64,000 nucleotides of DNA from Rhodospirillales bacterium. GTDB taxonomy: Bacteria > Pseudomonadota > Alphaproteobacteria > Rhodospirillales > Casp-alpha2. The notes below the pieces were generated by a model, which was given only the letters and a program-made list of their open reading frames with translations, ran no database searches and was not told the DNA's origin. Location: positions 186,001-250,000 of the forward strand of contig JAEPQO010000001.1 of NCBI GenBank assembly GCA_017640505.1, in the 5' to 3' direction. The position numbers and the translations under genes were made by a program. Of this stretch, positions 19,734-28,974 are shown in pieces. Numbering within the stretch: position 1 is the first letter of the stretch; every line of letters starts with the position of its first letter.

Positions 19734-19822
19734 GTCACCCCGGCGAAGGCCGGGGTCCAGAACAACGGGAAAACTGGATTCCGGCTGGAGCCTGTGCCCG
19801 CAAAAGCGGGGGCCGGAATGAC
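19734..19822. repeat. Palindromic intergenic repeat, family B
   Basis: Outer arms GTCACCCCGGC and GGCCGGAATGAC enclose AAGGCCGGGGTCCAG and CTGGATTCCGG. It fills the junction between the convergent pmbA and lipid kinase genes. Confidence 0.75.
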
Positions 19823-19882
19823 GGGATCTGAATTGGCGAAAAGTATACCGAGGCCGCGCCGCAGGACTTTTCGCCAGACCCC

Positions 19883-20836
19883 TCACCCCGGCATCAGAAG
19901 TGCCAGCGCGGCGGGCGCGAGGGTAATGCGGGCCGGCAGGCTGGCGAGGATGTCGCCGTCGCCCTGCACCGGGTCGTGATCGACGCGCTCGACCGTGATG
20001 TCGGTGGCCGGCACGATCTTCACGTCGGGCAATTTCGTCAGGCGCCCGAGCGCCAGCCACACCGCGTAGCGAATGGTCCGGAACACCCCCGGCTTCATGA
20101 ACAGCACCACGTGCAGCGACGGGTCCTGGAGGCGTGCGTCCGGCGCACAGACGAACGTGCCGCCATAAAAGTGCCCGTTCGCGATCACCGCGGAGGCGAC
20201 CTCGAACGTGTCGCCGTCGACGGTAACGCGGTAGCGCGGGAAGGTGAACGCGATCAGCGTGCGGAGCGTGGAGAGTACATAGGCCGTCTTGCCGAGGAAT
20301 TTCTTTACCCGCGGTTTGACCTGCGCCACCACGTGCGCATCGAAGCCGAAGCCCGCCATCATCACGAAGCGCCGCCCGTTGACGACGCCGACCGAGATCT
20401 GCTGCGGCCGGCCCGTGGCGATGGTCCGGGCGATTTCCGCCGGTGACCCGCCGAGGCCGATTTCATGCGCCAGCACGTTCGCGGTGCCGAGCGGGATGAC
20501 CGCCAGCGGCAGCGCCTTGTCGCCGAGCCCGTTGACCACCTCGTTGATGGTGCCGTCGCCGCCCGCCACCGCGATGGCGTCGAGCCTGGTTTCGTCCGCT
20601 TCGCGGGCGTACATCTCCGCGTCGCCGCGCTGGGTCGTCGGCCGCACGTCGACGTCGACGCCCGCGGCGATCAATGCACTCAGGATGCGTTCGAAACGGC
20701 GGCGGCGGCGCCAGCCGGCGGTCGGGTTGTGGATGACAAGAACGCGCCGATGCGCGCGCTCGGGCAGGTTTTCGGAAGCGGTCAAGGCGGCGTCTCCAAG
20801 TAAAAAACCGGGCAATCGCAGGCGCTTAACCAACAT
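19883..20836 (-). CDS. Diacylglycerol/lipid kinase family protein
   Basis: The DAGK catalytic domain phosphorylates diacylglycerol, sphingoid or related lipids with ATP. The 317-aa product has the opening VLVIHNPTAG, the nucleotide-binding GGDGTINEVVNGLG, PLGTANVLAHEIG and AGFGFDAHVV. The track begins nine codons earlier at a TTG; the ATG at 20834-20836 is preferred though neither has a clear ribosome-binding site. It diverges from a phosphoesterase gene within the envelope-lipid cluster, so a membrane-lipid role is likely. The true substrate cannot be read from sequence. Confidence 0.87.
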   Translation of the reverse strand: MLVKRLRLPGFLLGDAALTASENLPERAHRRVLVIHNPTAGWRRRRRFERILSALIAAGVDVDVRPTTQRGDAEMYAREADETRLDAIAVAGGDGTINEVVNGLGDKALPLAVIPLGTANVLAHEIGLGGSPAEIARTIATGRPQQISVGVVNGRRFVMMAGFGFDAHVVAQVKPRVKKFLGKTAYVLSTLRTLIAFTFPRYRVTVDGDTFEVASAVIANGHFYGGTFVCAPDARLQDPSLHVVLFMKPGVFRTIRYAVWLALGRLTKLPDVKIVPATDITVERVDHDPVQGDGDILASLPARITLAPAALALLMPG

Positions 20837-20960
20837 CAAAAATATATGTTCGTCACATGACAAAACAGTGAAGGTTTTTATTCGTCACAAAAGTAAAATA
20901 TGCATCGGGTACTGTCCGGCCACCAAATAAAGTGTATCTGGGCAGAGATCGACGGTCATC

Positions 20961-21815
20961 GTGAACGAAATCAGCAAAACCCGGCACCGGTACCGCAGCA
21001 TCTGGATCTCCGACATCCACCTGGGCACGCCCGGCTGCCAGGCCGAGATGCTGCTCGATTTCCTCAAGAACACGGAAAGCCGCTATCTCTACCTCGTCGG
21101 CGACATCATCGACGGCTGGCGCATGAAGCGCGCGTGGTACTGGCGTCAGGCCCACAACGACGTGATCCAGAAACTGCTGCGCAAGGCGCGCAAGGGCACG
21201 CGGGTGATCTACATTCCCGGCAACCACGACGAAAAATTCCGCGACTTCACCAACCACCGCTTCGGCCGCGTCGCGGTGCTGTACGAAACGGTGCACACGA
21301 TGGCCGACGGCCGGCGCTTCCTGGTCCTGCACGGCGACCGCTTCGACGGCGTCATCAAGTACGCCAAGTGGCTCGCGTTCCTGGGCGATCATGCGTACAC
21401 CGCGGCGATCGCGGTCAACCTCTGGTTCAACCTGGCACGGCGGCGCCTCGGGCTGCCGTACTGGTCGCTGTCGGCGTTTCTCAAGCACAAGGTCAAGAAC
21501 GCGGTCGAATACATTTCCAAGTTCGAGGACGCGGTCGTCGAGGAAGCCGAGCGCCGCGGCACCGACGGCGTCATCTGCGGGCACATCCACTCCGCCGAAA
21601 TGCGCGAGATCAACGGCATCACCTACTGCAACGACGGCGACTGGGTCGAAAGCTGCACCGCGCTCGTCGAGCACGAAGACGGCCGCCTCGAGATCCTGCA
21701 CTGGGCCGAGTTGCAGGGGCTCTCGCTTTTAGGAAAAGATACATGCGAATCCTCATCGTCAGCGACGCCTGGCTTCCTCAGGTCAATGGCGTCGTCCGTT
21801 CGCTCGATACTGTAA
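20961..21815 (+). CDS. UDP-2,3-diacylglucosamine diphosphatase-like metallophosphoesterase
   Basis: The 284-aa product has the calcineurin-like metal motifs in order: SDIHLG, GDIIDGW, GNHDE, HGDRFDG and GHIHSAE. Members of this branch include LpxH-like enzymes, and the surrounding lipid A genes fit that, but the substrate is unproven. The GTG start has a weak ribosome-binding site. The last 24 codons overlap the next gene by 73 bases in another frame, and that tail (DTCESSSSATPGF) is low-complexity and unlike family ends, so a recent loss of an earlier stop codon or a frameshift should be considered. Confidence 0.85.
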   Translation: MNEISKTRHRYRSIWISDIHLGTPGCQAEMLLDFLKNTESRYLYLVGDIIDGWRMKRAWYWRQAHNDVIQKLLRKARKGTRVIYIPGNHDEKFRDFTNHRFGRVAVLYETVHTMADGRRFLVLHGDRFDGVIKYAKWLAFLGDHAYTAAIAVNLWFNLARRRLGLPYWSLSAFLKHKVKNAVEYISKFEDAVVEEAERRGTDGVICGHIHSAEMREINGITYCNDGDWVESCTALVEHEDGRLEILHWAELQGLSLLGKDTCESSSSATPGFLRSMASSVRSIL

Positions 21816-22768
21816 GGAAAGGCCTGATCGGGCGCGGTCACGCGGTCGCGATGGTGACGCCGGACTGGTTCCGCACGATCCCCTGTCCGACGTACCCGGA
21901 AATCCGCCTCGCCGTGCTGCCCGGCGCGAAGACGGCGCGCATCATCGAGGACTTCCGGCCCGACGCCATCCACATCGCGACCGAGGGGCCGCTCGGCCAG
22001 GCCGCGCGCAAGCACTGTCTCGCGCGCGGTTATCCCTACACCACCGCCTATCACACCCGGTTTCCGGAATACATCCACGCGCGCTGCAAGTTCCCGCTCA
22101 GCTGGAGCTACGCGCAGCTCAGGAAGTTCCACAACACCGGCAAACGCATCATGGTCGCGACACAGACCATCGAGGACGACCTGGCCGCGCGCGGCTTCAA
22201 CAACATCGTGCGCTGGACGCGCGGCGTGAACACCGAGCTGTTTCACCCGCGCGACGAGACCTTCCTCGATTTCCCGCGCCCGATCAGCGTCTACGTCGGC
22301 CGCGTTGCCATCGAAAAGAACATCGAGGCGTTTCTGAAGCTGGACCTGCCCGGCACCAAGATGATCGTCGGCGACGGGCCGGCGCGTGCGCACCTCGAAG
22401 AAAAGTACCCGGACGCGAAGTTCATGGGCGCCCGCGAAGGCGACGACCTGGCACGTCATTTCGCGGCATCGGACGTGTTCGTGTTCCCGAGCCGGACCGA
22501 CACCTTCGGCCTTGTGCTCCTTGAAGCGCTGGCGTCGGGGCTGCCTGTCGCGGCGTACCCGGTGCCGGGCCCCTTGGACGTGATCGGCGATGCGCCGGTG
22601 GGGGTTCTCAGCGAAGACCTGGAAGACGCCGCCAGGAAGGCGCTGGTGATTGACCCCGCGATCTGCCGCACCCACGCCGAAGGCTATTCGTGGGATCGCT
22701 CCATTGACCAGTTCTTCGGCAATCTCTACCCGTTCCGGGGCGAACACGCGATCAAACCGGCGGCGTAG
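21743..22768 (+). CDS. GT4-family glycosyltransferase
   Basis: The 341-aa product has a GT-B fold. Its N-terminus MRILIVSDAWLPQVNGVVRSL is typical of GT4 enzymes that glycosylate lipids, and the C-terminal half has VYVGRVAIEKNIEAFL and the E-x7-E region SRTDTFGLVLLEALASGLPV. It resembles alpha-glycosyltransferases that act on diacylglycerol. The neighbours (lipid kinase, phosphoesterase, MsbA-like exporter) suggest a glycolipid or lipopolysaccharide role. The ATG at 21743 lies inside the previous gene. The track lists only a longer frame from 20900. Confidence 0.88.
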   Translation: MRILIVSDAWLPQVNGVVRSLDTVRKGLIGRGHAVAMVTPDWFRTIPCPTYPEIRLAVLPGAKTARIIEDFRPDAIHIATEGPLGQAARKHCLARGYPYTTAYHTRFPEYIHARCKFPLSWSYAQLRKFHNTGKRIMVATQTIEDDLAARGFNNIVRWTRGVNTELFHPRDETFLDFPRPISVYVGRVAIEKNIEAFLKLDLPGTKMIVGDGPARAHLEEKYPDAKFMGAREGDDLARHFAASDVFVFPSRTDTFGLVLLEALASGLPVAAYPVPGPLDVIGDAPVGVLSEDLEDAARKALVIDPAICRTHAEGYSWDRSIDQFFGNLYPFRGEHAIKPAA

Positions 22769-22791
22769 CGACCTTTCCCGCACCACGTTTA

Positions 22792-22899
22792 CCCCCTCAC
22801 CTGTCCTCTCCCCCACATTCGTGGTGGAGAGGGACCCTGACGACAGGTCCCGCTCTAATCCCTCTCCCCCTTTTGGGGGGAGAGGCTAGGTGAGGGGGG
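22792..22899. repeat. Palindromic intergenic repeat, family A
   Basis: Left arm CCCCCTCACCTGTCCTCTCC and right arm GGGAGAGGCTAGGTGAGGGG can form a long hairpin, with an inner small palindrome near 22822-22845. Related copies occur at 29779, 36217 and 42686. This copy lies between two co-directional genes. Confidence 0.85.
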
Positions 22900-22992
22900 C
22901 CTTAACCAGCTGACAAACCCCGACCATACGCATTGGCGACCCGACTCCCCGTGTGGTAATGTCCGGCCGTTCGTAACAACGGTCGCCAAGCC

Positions 22993-24798
22993 TTGGAAAA
23001 CAAAGACGAAAAGAAACCCGGACAGCATCTGCCGACGGATGTCCTGATCCGCCGCCTGATCCGCGACAACCTGCGCCATTACTGGGGGCGTCTGGTGTTG
23101 GCGCTGCTGTGCATGGGCGTGGTTTCGGCGACCACGGCGCTTTCCGCTTATCTGATGGAGCCGGTCGTCAACGACGTGTTCATCGCCGAACGCGAGGACA
23201 TGCTGTGGTGGGTATCGGGCGCGGTCTTCGCGACGTTCCTCGCCAAGGGGTTCGCCAGCTACGGCCAGTCGCTGCTGATGGCGTTTGTCGGCCTGCGTAT
23301 CATCGCCGACAACCAGACGCGGCTTTATCGGCACCTGATCGGCATGGATCTCGGGTTCTTCAATTCCATGCCGTCCGGCCGGCTGGTGTCGCGCTTCCTG
23401 GTCGACATCAACCACATGCGGGTCGCCGTCTCGAACGCGCTCACCGGTTTCGGCAAGGATCTCCTGTCGCTGGTCGGCCTCGTCACTGTCATGTTCGTAC
23501 AGGACTGGCAGCTGGCGTTCATCGCCTTTTTCGTGTTCCCGATCGCGGTCTATCCGATCGTCCGGCTCGGCAAGCGCATGCGCAAGGTGACCGCCAACAC
23601 GCAGGAAGAAACCGGGCTGTTTTCGGCGATCCTCGATCAGAGCTTCCAGGGCATCCGTGTGGTCAAGGCCTACGGCATGGAGGATTACGAAACATCCCGT
23701 GTCTCCAAGCTGGTGGAGCGGATTTTTACCCTCACCATCAAGTCGGCGCGCATCCGGGCGCTGTCGAGCCCGATCATGGAGACGCTGGGCGGCTGTGCCG
23801 TCGCCGTCGTCATCGTTTACGGCGGCTACCGGGTGATCCACCAGAACCTGGATCCGGGCTCGTTCTTCTCGTTCATCACGGCGCTCTTGCTTGCCTACGA
23901 ACCGATGAAGCGCCTCGCCAATCTGAACGCCAGCCTGCAGGAGGGCCTGGCCGGCGCACAGCGCCTGTTCGACCTGCTCGACACCGAACCGGGCATCACC
24001 GAAAGCCCTAACGCCAAGCCGCTCGCCACCCCGGCCCAAGGCGCGATCGAACTGGCCGACGTCGAGTTCTCGTACATCGAGGGCCAGCCCGCACTGGAAC
24101 ACGTCACCATGTCGGTGCCGGCGGGCAAGACGGTGGCGCTTGTCGGGCCGTCGGGTGCCGGCAAGTCGACGATCCTCAACCTGATCCCGCGCTTTTACGA
24201 CATCAATGCCGGCACCATTACCATCGACGGCACCGACGTGCGCGACGCGACGCTGGAAAGCCTCTATGCCAATATCTCGCTGGTCAGCCAGGAAGTAACC
24301 CTGTTCGACGACACGGTCCGCGCCAACATCGCCTATGGCAAGCCGGGCGCGACCGACGCCGAAATCGAGGACGCGGCGCGCCACGCGGCCGCGCTTGAGT
24401 TCATCAACGACCTGCCGGAAGGCTTCGAGACCCAGGTCGGTGAGCGCGGCGTGAAGCTGTCCGGCGGGCAGCGTCAGCGCCTCGCCATTGCGCGCGCCAT
24501 CCTCAAGAACGCACCGATCCTGTTGCTCGACGAGGCGACGTCGTCGCTCGATACCGAAAGCGAACGCCACGTGCAGGAAGCCCTCGATCACCTGATGCAG
24601 GGACGCACCACGCTGGTGATCGCGCACCGGCTCTCGACCATCGTCGGCGCCGACCTGATCTACGTGATTCAGAACGGCACCATCGTCGAAACCGGCTCGC
24701 ACCGGGAACTGGTCGAAAAAGGCGGCGCCTACGAAAAGCTCTATGCCCTGCAGTTCGCCGCCGAGGCGGAAACGCAGGCCAAGGCCGGCACGGGTTGA
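22993..24798 (+). CDS. msbA: MsbA-like lipid exporter (ABC transporter, fused TM-ATPase)
   Basis: The 601-aa half-transporter has six predicted membrane segments in its first 310 residues and a C-terminal ATPase with Walker A (GPSGAGKST), Q-loop (SLVSQEVTLFDD), signature (LSGGQRQR), Walker B (ILLLDEATSSLD) and H-loop (IAHRLST). It most likely flips lipid A-core across the inner membrane because waaA, lpxK and lpxL follow in the same operon. The start is a TTG. A drug exporter cannot be excluded by sequence alone. Confidence 0.88.
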   Translation: MENKDEKKPGQHLPTDVLIRRLIRDNLRHYWGRLVLALLCMGVVSATTALSAYLMEPVVNDVFIAEREDMLWWVSGAVFATFLAKGFASYGQSLLMAFVGLRIIADNQTRLYRHLIGMDLGFFNSMPSGRLVSRFLVDINHMRVAVSNALTGFGKDLLSLVGLVTVMFVQDWQLAFIAFFVFPIAVYPIVRLGKRMRKVTANTQEETGLFSAILDQSFQGIRVVKAYGMEDYETSRVSKLVERIFTLTIKSARIRALSSPIMETLGGCAVAVVIVYGGYRVIHQNLDPGSFFSFITALLLAYEPMKRLANLNASLQEGLAGAQRLFDLLDTEPGITESPNAKPLATPAQGAIELADVEFSYIEGQPALEHVTMSVPAGKTVALVGPSGAGKSTILNLIPRFYDINAGTITIDGTDVRDATLESLYANISLVSQEVTLFDDTVRANIAYGKPGATDAEIEDAARHAAALEFINDLPEGFETQVGERGVKLSGGQRQRLAIARAILKNAPILLLDEATSSLDTESERHVQEALDHLMQGRTTLVIAHRLSTIVGADLIYVIQNGTIVETGSHRELVEKGGAYEKLYALQFAAEAETQAKAGTG

Positions 24799-24810
24799 GT
24801 TGGCGGACCG

Positions 24811-25530
24811 GTGCTGAAGTCGCTTTCAAAAAAGATATCGAAAAACGCGGGCGTGCGGCGCGCCGTCTGCTGGATCGCGGCGCAGTACATCCGCTTCGTC
24901 TGGATGACCAGCCGATGGACGTTCGTCGGCAACGGCAATCTCGACGACCTGTTCGCCAAGGGCCCGGCGATCCTGTGCTTTTGGCACGGCCGGCTTCTGA
25001 TGGCACCTTACACGTGGCAGAAACCGCATCCGTTCAAAATGCTGATCAGCGCGCACCGCGACGGCGAACTGATCGCCAACACGGTCGCCAATTTCGACAT
25101 CGGCTGGGTCAAGGGATCGTCGTCGAAGGGCGGCGCCGGTGCGCTCCGGTCCATGGTCAAGGCGCTGCGTGCGGGCGAGTGGGTCGGCATCACGCCGGAC
25201 GGGCCGCGCGGACCGCGCATGCGGGTCTCCGACGGCATCGTCAGCCTGGCCAAGCTTTCGGGCGTCCCGATCCTGCCCGTGACCTACGGGATCGAGCGCG
25301 GCCGTGTCCTCGGCACGTGGGACCGTTTTCTGATCGCGCTGCCGTTCTCGAAGGGCGTGCTGATCTGGGGCGAGCCGTTGAGCGTGCCCCGCGACGCCGA
25401 CGAAGATGAACTCACGCGCTGCCGCGACGAACTGGAAAACCGCTTGAACGGCATCACGCACGACGCCGACGAGATGACGGGACGAGCACCGGTTGCACCT
25501 GCCGAAAAGGCGGAGGGCATCGCCGCATGA
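24811..25530 (+). CDS. DUF374 lysophospholipid acyltransferase-like protein
   Basis: The 239-aa product has the DUF374 hallmarks FWHGRLLMAPY, SAHRDGELIANTVANF, GITPDGPRGPRMRVSDG and VPILPVTYGIER. It probably transfers an acyl chain to a glycolipid or lipid A. It begins with GTG 12 bases after the exporter and ends overlapping waaA as ATGA. DUF374 genes beside waaA are common in alphaproteobacteria. The C-terminal 25 residues are a low-complexity tail. Confidence 0.88.
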   Translation: MLKSLSKKISKNAGVRRAVCWIAAQYIRFVWMTSRWTFVGNGNLDDLFAKGPAILCFWHGRLLMAPYTWQKPHPFKMLISAHRDGELIANTVANFDIGWVKGSSSKGGAGALRSMVKALRAGEWVGITPDGPRGPRMRVSDGIVSLAKLSGVPILPVTYGIERGRVLGTWDRFLIALPFSKGVLIWGEPLSVPRDADEDELTRCRDELENRLNGITHDADEMTGRAPVAPAEKAEGIAA

Positions 25531-26816
25531 TCCTGTCCATGTACCGGCTGGCGACCGCCGTTGGCGCCCCGCTGATTTCGCATTACCTGAAGAAGCGCCT
25601 CAAGCGCGGCAAGGAAGACGCGGCGCGCTTCCCCGAACGCAGGGGCGTTGCCGGGCTGCCGCGTCCTGACGGCCGTCTGATCTGGATGCACGGCGCCAGC
25701 GTCGGCGAGTCGCTTTCCATGCTGCCGGTGATCGAGGAGCTCGTGGCCCGGCCCGGCTCGCCCAACGTGCTCGTCACCACCGGCACGGTGACGTCTGCGC
25801 GCCTGATGCGCGAACGCCTGCCGGACGGTGCGATCCACCAATTCGTTCCGGTCGACCGGCTGCCCTATGTGCGGGCGTTCCTGGATTACTGGAAACCCGA
25901 TCTGGCGCTGTGGTGGGAATCCGAACTGTGGCCGAACCTCGTCATCGAGACCCACGACCGCGGCGTGCCGATGATCCTCGTCAACGCGCGCATGTCGCCG
26001 CCGTCGTTCCTCAGGTGGCAGCGCTGGCGTTCGCTCGCCCGCGCCCTGCTGGGCTGCTTCAGGACCGTGCTGGCGCAGACCGACACCGACGTCGAACGTT
26101 ACCGCGCGCTGGGGGCCAACAACGTGGTCCGCATGGGCAACATGAAGTTCGCCGTTCCGGCGCTGCCCTGCGACGAAGGTACGCTCGCGGAAATCCGTGC
26201 CCGCACCGGGCTCAGGCCGATGTGGCTCGCCGCCAGCACGCATGCCGGCGAAGAGGCTGCGGCACTTGCTGTGCACCGCACCGTGCGCGAGACGCATCCC
26301 GACCTGCTGACGATCATCGTACCCCGGCATCCCGACCGCGGACCGGAGATCGCCCAGATGCTCAGGGACGCCGGCGCCAGTGTCGCCGTCAGGACCAACA
26401 GCGAACCCGTTACGGCGGAAACGGATGTCTATCTCGCCGATACGCTGGGCGAACTGGGCCTGTTCTTCCGCCTCTCGCCCATCGTCTTCATGGGCAAGTC
26501 GCTGGTGCCCGCCGGCGGCCAGAACACCATCGAACCGGCAAGACTGGGCGCCGCCATCATCACCGGGCCGCATTACTGGAACTTCGACGAGATCACCAAG
26601 GCCATGGTCGCGGCGGGTGGCCTTGAGGTCGTTCAGGACGCCGATGCCCTCGCCGACGCCATCAACCGCGATCTCGACACCCCCGCCGAGGCGCAGGCCC
26701 GCGCCAAGGCGGCGTTCGACTATGTGGAGCGCGAATCGCAGGTGCTCGACGTGTTCATGGACCACATCTCGCCGTATCTCGAGAGCGACACGGAGAAACC
26801 CCGTGAACGCGCCTGA
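25527..26816 (+). CDS. waaA: 3-deoxy-D-manno-octulosonic acid (Kdo) transferase
   Basis: WaaA moves Kdo from CMP-Kdo onto lipid IVA at the inner membrane. The 429-aa product has a hydrophobic N-terminus, the acceptor motif IWMHGASVGE, WWESELWPN, PRHPDRGPEIA, and the C-terminal GGQNTIEPARLGAAIITGPHYWNF. It overlaps DUF374 by four bases and lpxK by 14 bases, so the block is one operon. Confidence 0.95.
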   Translation: MILSMYRLATAVGAPLISHYLKKRLKRGKEDAARFPERRGVAGLPRPDGRLIWMHGASVGESLSMLPVIEELVARPGSPNVLVTTGTVTSARLMRERLPDGAIHQFVPVDRLPYVRAFLDYWKPDLALWWESELWPNLVIETHDRGVPMILVNARMSPPSFLRWQRWRSLARALLGCFRTVLAQTDTDVERYRALGANNVVRMGNMKFAVPALPCDEGTLAEIRARTGLRPMWLAASTHAGEEAAALAVHRTVRETHPDLLTIIVPRHPDRGPEIAQMLRDAGASVAVRTNSEPVTAETDVYLADTLGELGLFFRLSPIVFMGKSLVPAGGQNTIEPARLGAAIITGPHYWNFDEITKAMVAAGGLEVVQDADALADAINRDLDTPAEAQARAKAAFDYVERESQVLDVFMDHISPYLESDTEKPRERA

Positions 26817-27786
26817 GTTCTGGGGGCCGGGGCGCCGCGCCATCCTCGACAGGCTGATCACCAGTGCGCTCGCCCCCCTGGGCTGGATCTACGGGACCGT
26901 GACGGCGTCGCGCGCCGGAAAGGCGGCAACGTGGCAGGCCCCCGTTCCCGTCATCTGCGTCGGCAACGTCGTCGCCGGTGGTGCAGGCAAGACGCAGGTC
27001 TGCCTCGATCTGGTCAAGCGGCTGACCGCCGCCGGCAAGGCGCCGCACGTGCTGACACGCGGTTACGGCGGCGCGCTCACCGGCACCGTCCGGGTCGATC
27101 CGGAAAAGCACACCGCAAAAGATGTCGGCGACGAAGCCCTGCTTCTGGCGGCGCATGCGCCCGTCTGGCGAAGCGCCGATCGTGTCGCCGGCGCCAAGGC
27201 AGCCTGCGATGCCGGGGCCGGCGTCATCGTCATGGACGACGGTTTCCAGAACCCGACGCTCGCCAAGGCGCTCTCCGTCCTTGTCGTCGACGGTGCATAC
27301 GGGTTCGGCAACGGCCATCCGATGCCGGCCGGACCGCTCAGGGAACCCGTTCAGGGGGCGCTCAAGCGTGCCGATGCCCTCGTCGTCATCGGCGAGGGTG
27401 ATGTCGAAACGGGTTCCTCTTCCCTGCCCCGCTTCCGAGCCGCGATCCGGCCCGCGAGCGATGCCCCCGATCTCGCCGGCAAGCCGGTCGTCGCCTTTGC
27501 CGGGATCGGCCAGCCGGCGAAGTTCTTTGAAACGCTGCGCGCCCAGGGCGCCGATCTTGTGCGTACCGAAGCCTTCCCGGACCACCATCCCTTCACCGCC
27601 GGAGACATCGAACCGCTGATCGCCGATGCGAAGGCACGACATGCCACGCTCGTCACCACGGCCAAGGATGCCGTCCGTATTCCCGAGGAAATGCGCGCGG
27701 ACGTAACGTCTTACCCGGTTGCATTGACGTGGGACGACGCGGGCGCGTGGCAGGCCTTTATTCTCAAGCAGAGCGGCCTAAACTGA
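26803..27786 (+). CDS. lpxK: Tetraacyldisaccharide 4'-kinase
   Basis: LpxK phosphorylates the lipid A disaccharide with ATP to form lipid IVA. The 327-aa product has PEFWGPGRRAILDRLITSALAPLG, the phosphate-binding GNVVAGGAGKTQVCLDL, LTRGYGG, GDEALLLA and VIVMDDGFQNP. It starts with a GTG at 26803 within the end of waaA; the track shows only a longer frame from 26380. The stop lies four bases before the lpxL-like gene. Confidence 0.94.
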   Translation: MNAPEFWGPGRRAILDRLITSALAPLGWIYGTVTASRAGKAATWQAPVPVICVGNVVAGGAGKTQVCLDLVKRLTAAGKAPHVLTRGYGGALTGTVRVDPEKHTAKDVGDEALLLAAHAPVWRSADRVAGAKAACDAGAGVIVMDDGFQNPTLAKALSVLVVDGAYGFGNGHPMPAGPLREPVQGALKRADALVVIGEGDVETGSSSLPRFRAAIRPASDAPDLAGKPVVAFAGIGQPAKFFETLRAQGADLVRTEAFPDHHPFTAGDIEPLIADAKARHATLVTTAKDAVRIPEEMRADVTSYPVALTWDDAGAWQAFILKQSGLN

Positions 27787-27790
27787 CGCC

Positions 27791-28693
27791 ATGCTGCGCC
27801 CGATGTCCTTTTTCGAGAGGTATGTCCGCCACCCGCTGGAAGCGGTGCCGGTGGCGCTCGTCTGGGGCCTGTTCAGGATCCTGCCGGTCGACTGGGCATC
27901 GGCGCTCGGCGGCTGGCTCGGACGCACCTTGGGCCCGCGTATTTCCGTTTCGGAACGCGCACGGAAAAACATCGAACGCGCGTTTCCCGGCATCGCCGAC
28001 GCCGAGGCGGAAAAGATCATCGCCGACATGTGGGAGAACCTGGGCCGCACCGTCGCCGAGTTTCCGCATTTCAACGCGTTTACTTTCGGTGAACAGGATG
28101 CGCGGGTGCGGATCGACGGCCTGGAGCACATGTTGGAATTCCGCGATGACGGCGAACCGGGTTTTTTCCTGAGCGCGCACCTCGCCAACTGGGAGCTGGG
28201 ACCGGCGGCGGCGCATGTCTATGGCGTGCCGTCGCGCTTCGTCTATCGCGAGGCCAATAACCCGTACGTGCAGAAACTGTATCTCGCCGGCCGCGAACAG
28301 TACCGCGACCGGATGATCCGCAAGGGCCGCGAGGGTGCGAAGGAAATGCTGCGGGCACTTCGAGCCGGCGAGCACATCGGCGTGCTGATGGACCAGAAAA
28401 TGAACGACGGCATCGCTGTGCCGTTCTTCGGGCGCGACGCGATGACGGCGACGGCGCTCGGCGATCTTGCGGTAAAGACGAAATGCCCAGTCCTGCCGGC
28501 GCGCGTCATCCGTGAAGGGGGGGCGCACTTCCGGGTCGAAATCTCACCGTTGATTTATGCCGAGGATACGGGCGACGCAACCGCCGACGCGCGCGCGTTC
28601 ACGGTGCGCGCCAATCAGATCATCGAGGGGTGGGTGCGTGAAAAACCCGGCCAGTGGCTGTGGCTCCACAACCGGTGGCCGGGTGATTCCTGA
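27791..28693 (+). CDS. lpxL: Lipid A biosynthesis acyltransferase, LpxL/LpxM type
   Basis: These inner-membrane enzymes add the secondary acyl chains of lipid A. The 300-aa product has the catalytic H-x4-E motif in SAHLANWELG, then NPYVQKLYLAGREQYRDRMI, VLMDQKMNDGIAVPFFG and the ending WLWLHNRWP. It is the last gene of the lipid A operon. The chain length it transfers is not predictable. Confidence 0.93.
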   Translation: MLRPMSFFERYVRHPLEAVPVALVWGLFRILPVDWASALGGWLGRTLGPRISVSERARKNIERAFPGIADAEAEKIIADMWENLGRTVAEFPHFNAFTFGEQDARVRIDGLEHMLEFRDDGEPGFFLSAHLANWELGPAAAHVYGVPSRFVYREANNPYVQKLYLAGREQYRDRMIRKGREGAKEMLRALRAGEHIGVLMDQKMNDGIAVPFFGRDAMTATALGDLAVKTKCPVLPARVIREGGAHFRVEISPLIYAEDTGDATADARAFTVRANQIIEGWVREKPGQWLWLHNRWPGDS

Positions 28694-28710
28694 AACGGGC
28701 TGAGAGCGGA

Positions 28711-28872
28711 TCAGCTACCGGACGGTTTCGACGATTTGGTCGAAATATCCGCCGTGGTGGCCGGTGTCGAGATCTCTGCCGTTTTCTTGTGACCTGCACA
28801 TTCGGCGAACGCGGGCGACGCCGCAAACGCAACAAACGCCGTCAGAGCAAGAGCTAGAACGCCATACTTCAT
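28711..28872 (-). CDS. Small exported peptide, 53 aa
   Basis: A short gene with a strong AAAGGAG ribosome-binding site encodes MKYGVLALALTAFVAFAASPAFA followed by a 30-residue, Ser/Thr/Lys-rich mature part with one cysteine. The signal peptide is clear, cut after AFA. I do not recognise the family; the track's start at 28929 adds an improbable N-terminus. It is convergent with the lpxL-like gene, 17 bases away. Confidence 0.6.
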   Translation of the reverse strand: MKYGVLALALTAFVAFAASPAFAECAGHKKTAEISTPATTADISTKSSKPSGS

Positions 28873-28974
28873 GGGATCGTCTCCTTTATCCAACTGACAG
28901 GATCGTAGCACAATTTCCGCCGCGCCCAAACATGACGAATCCGTGAGCGATCAAATCTTTGATTTATTTGACGT

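Noticed and set aside
22855-24702. 615-aa minus-strand frame opposite the MsbA-like gene
   Set aside because: Antisense shadow; the plus strand carries all ABC transporter motifs in order.
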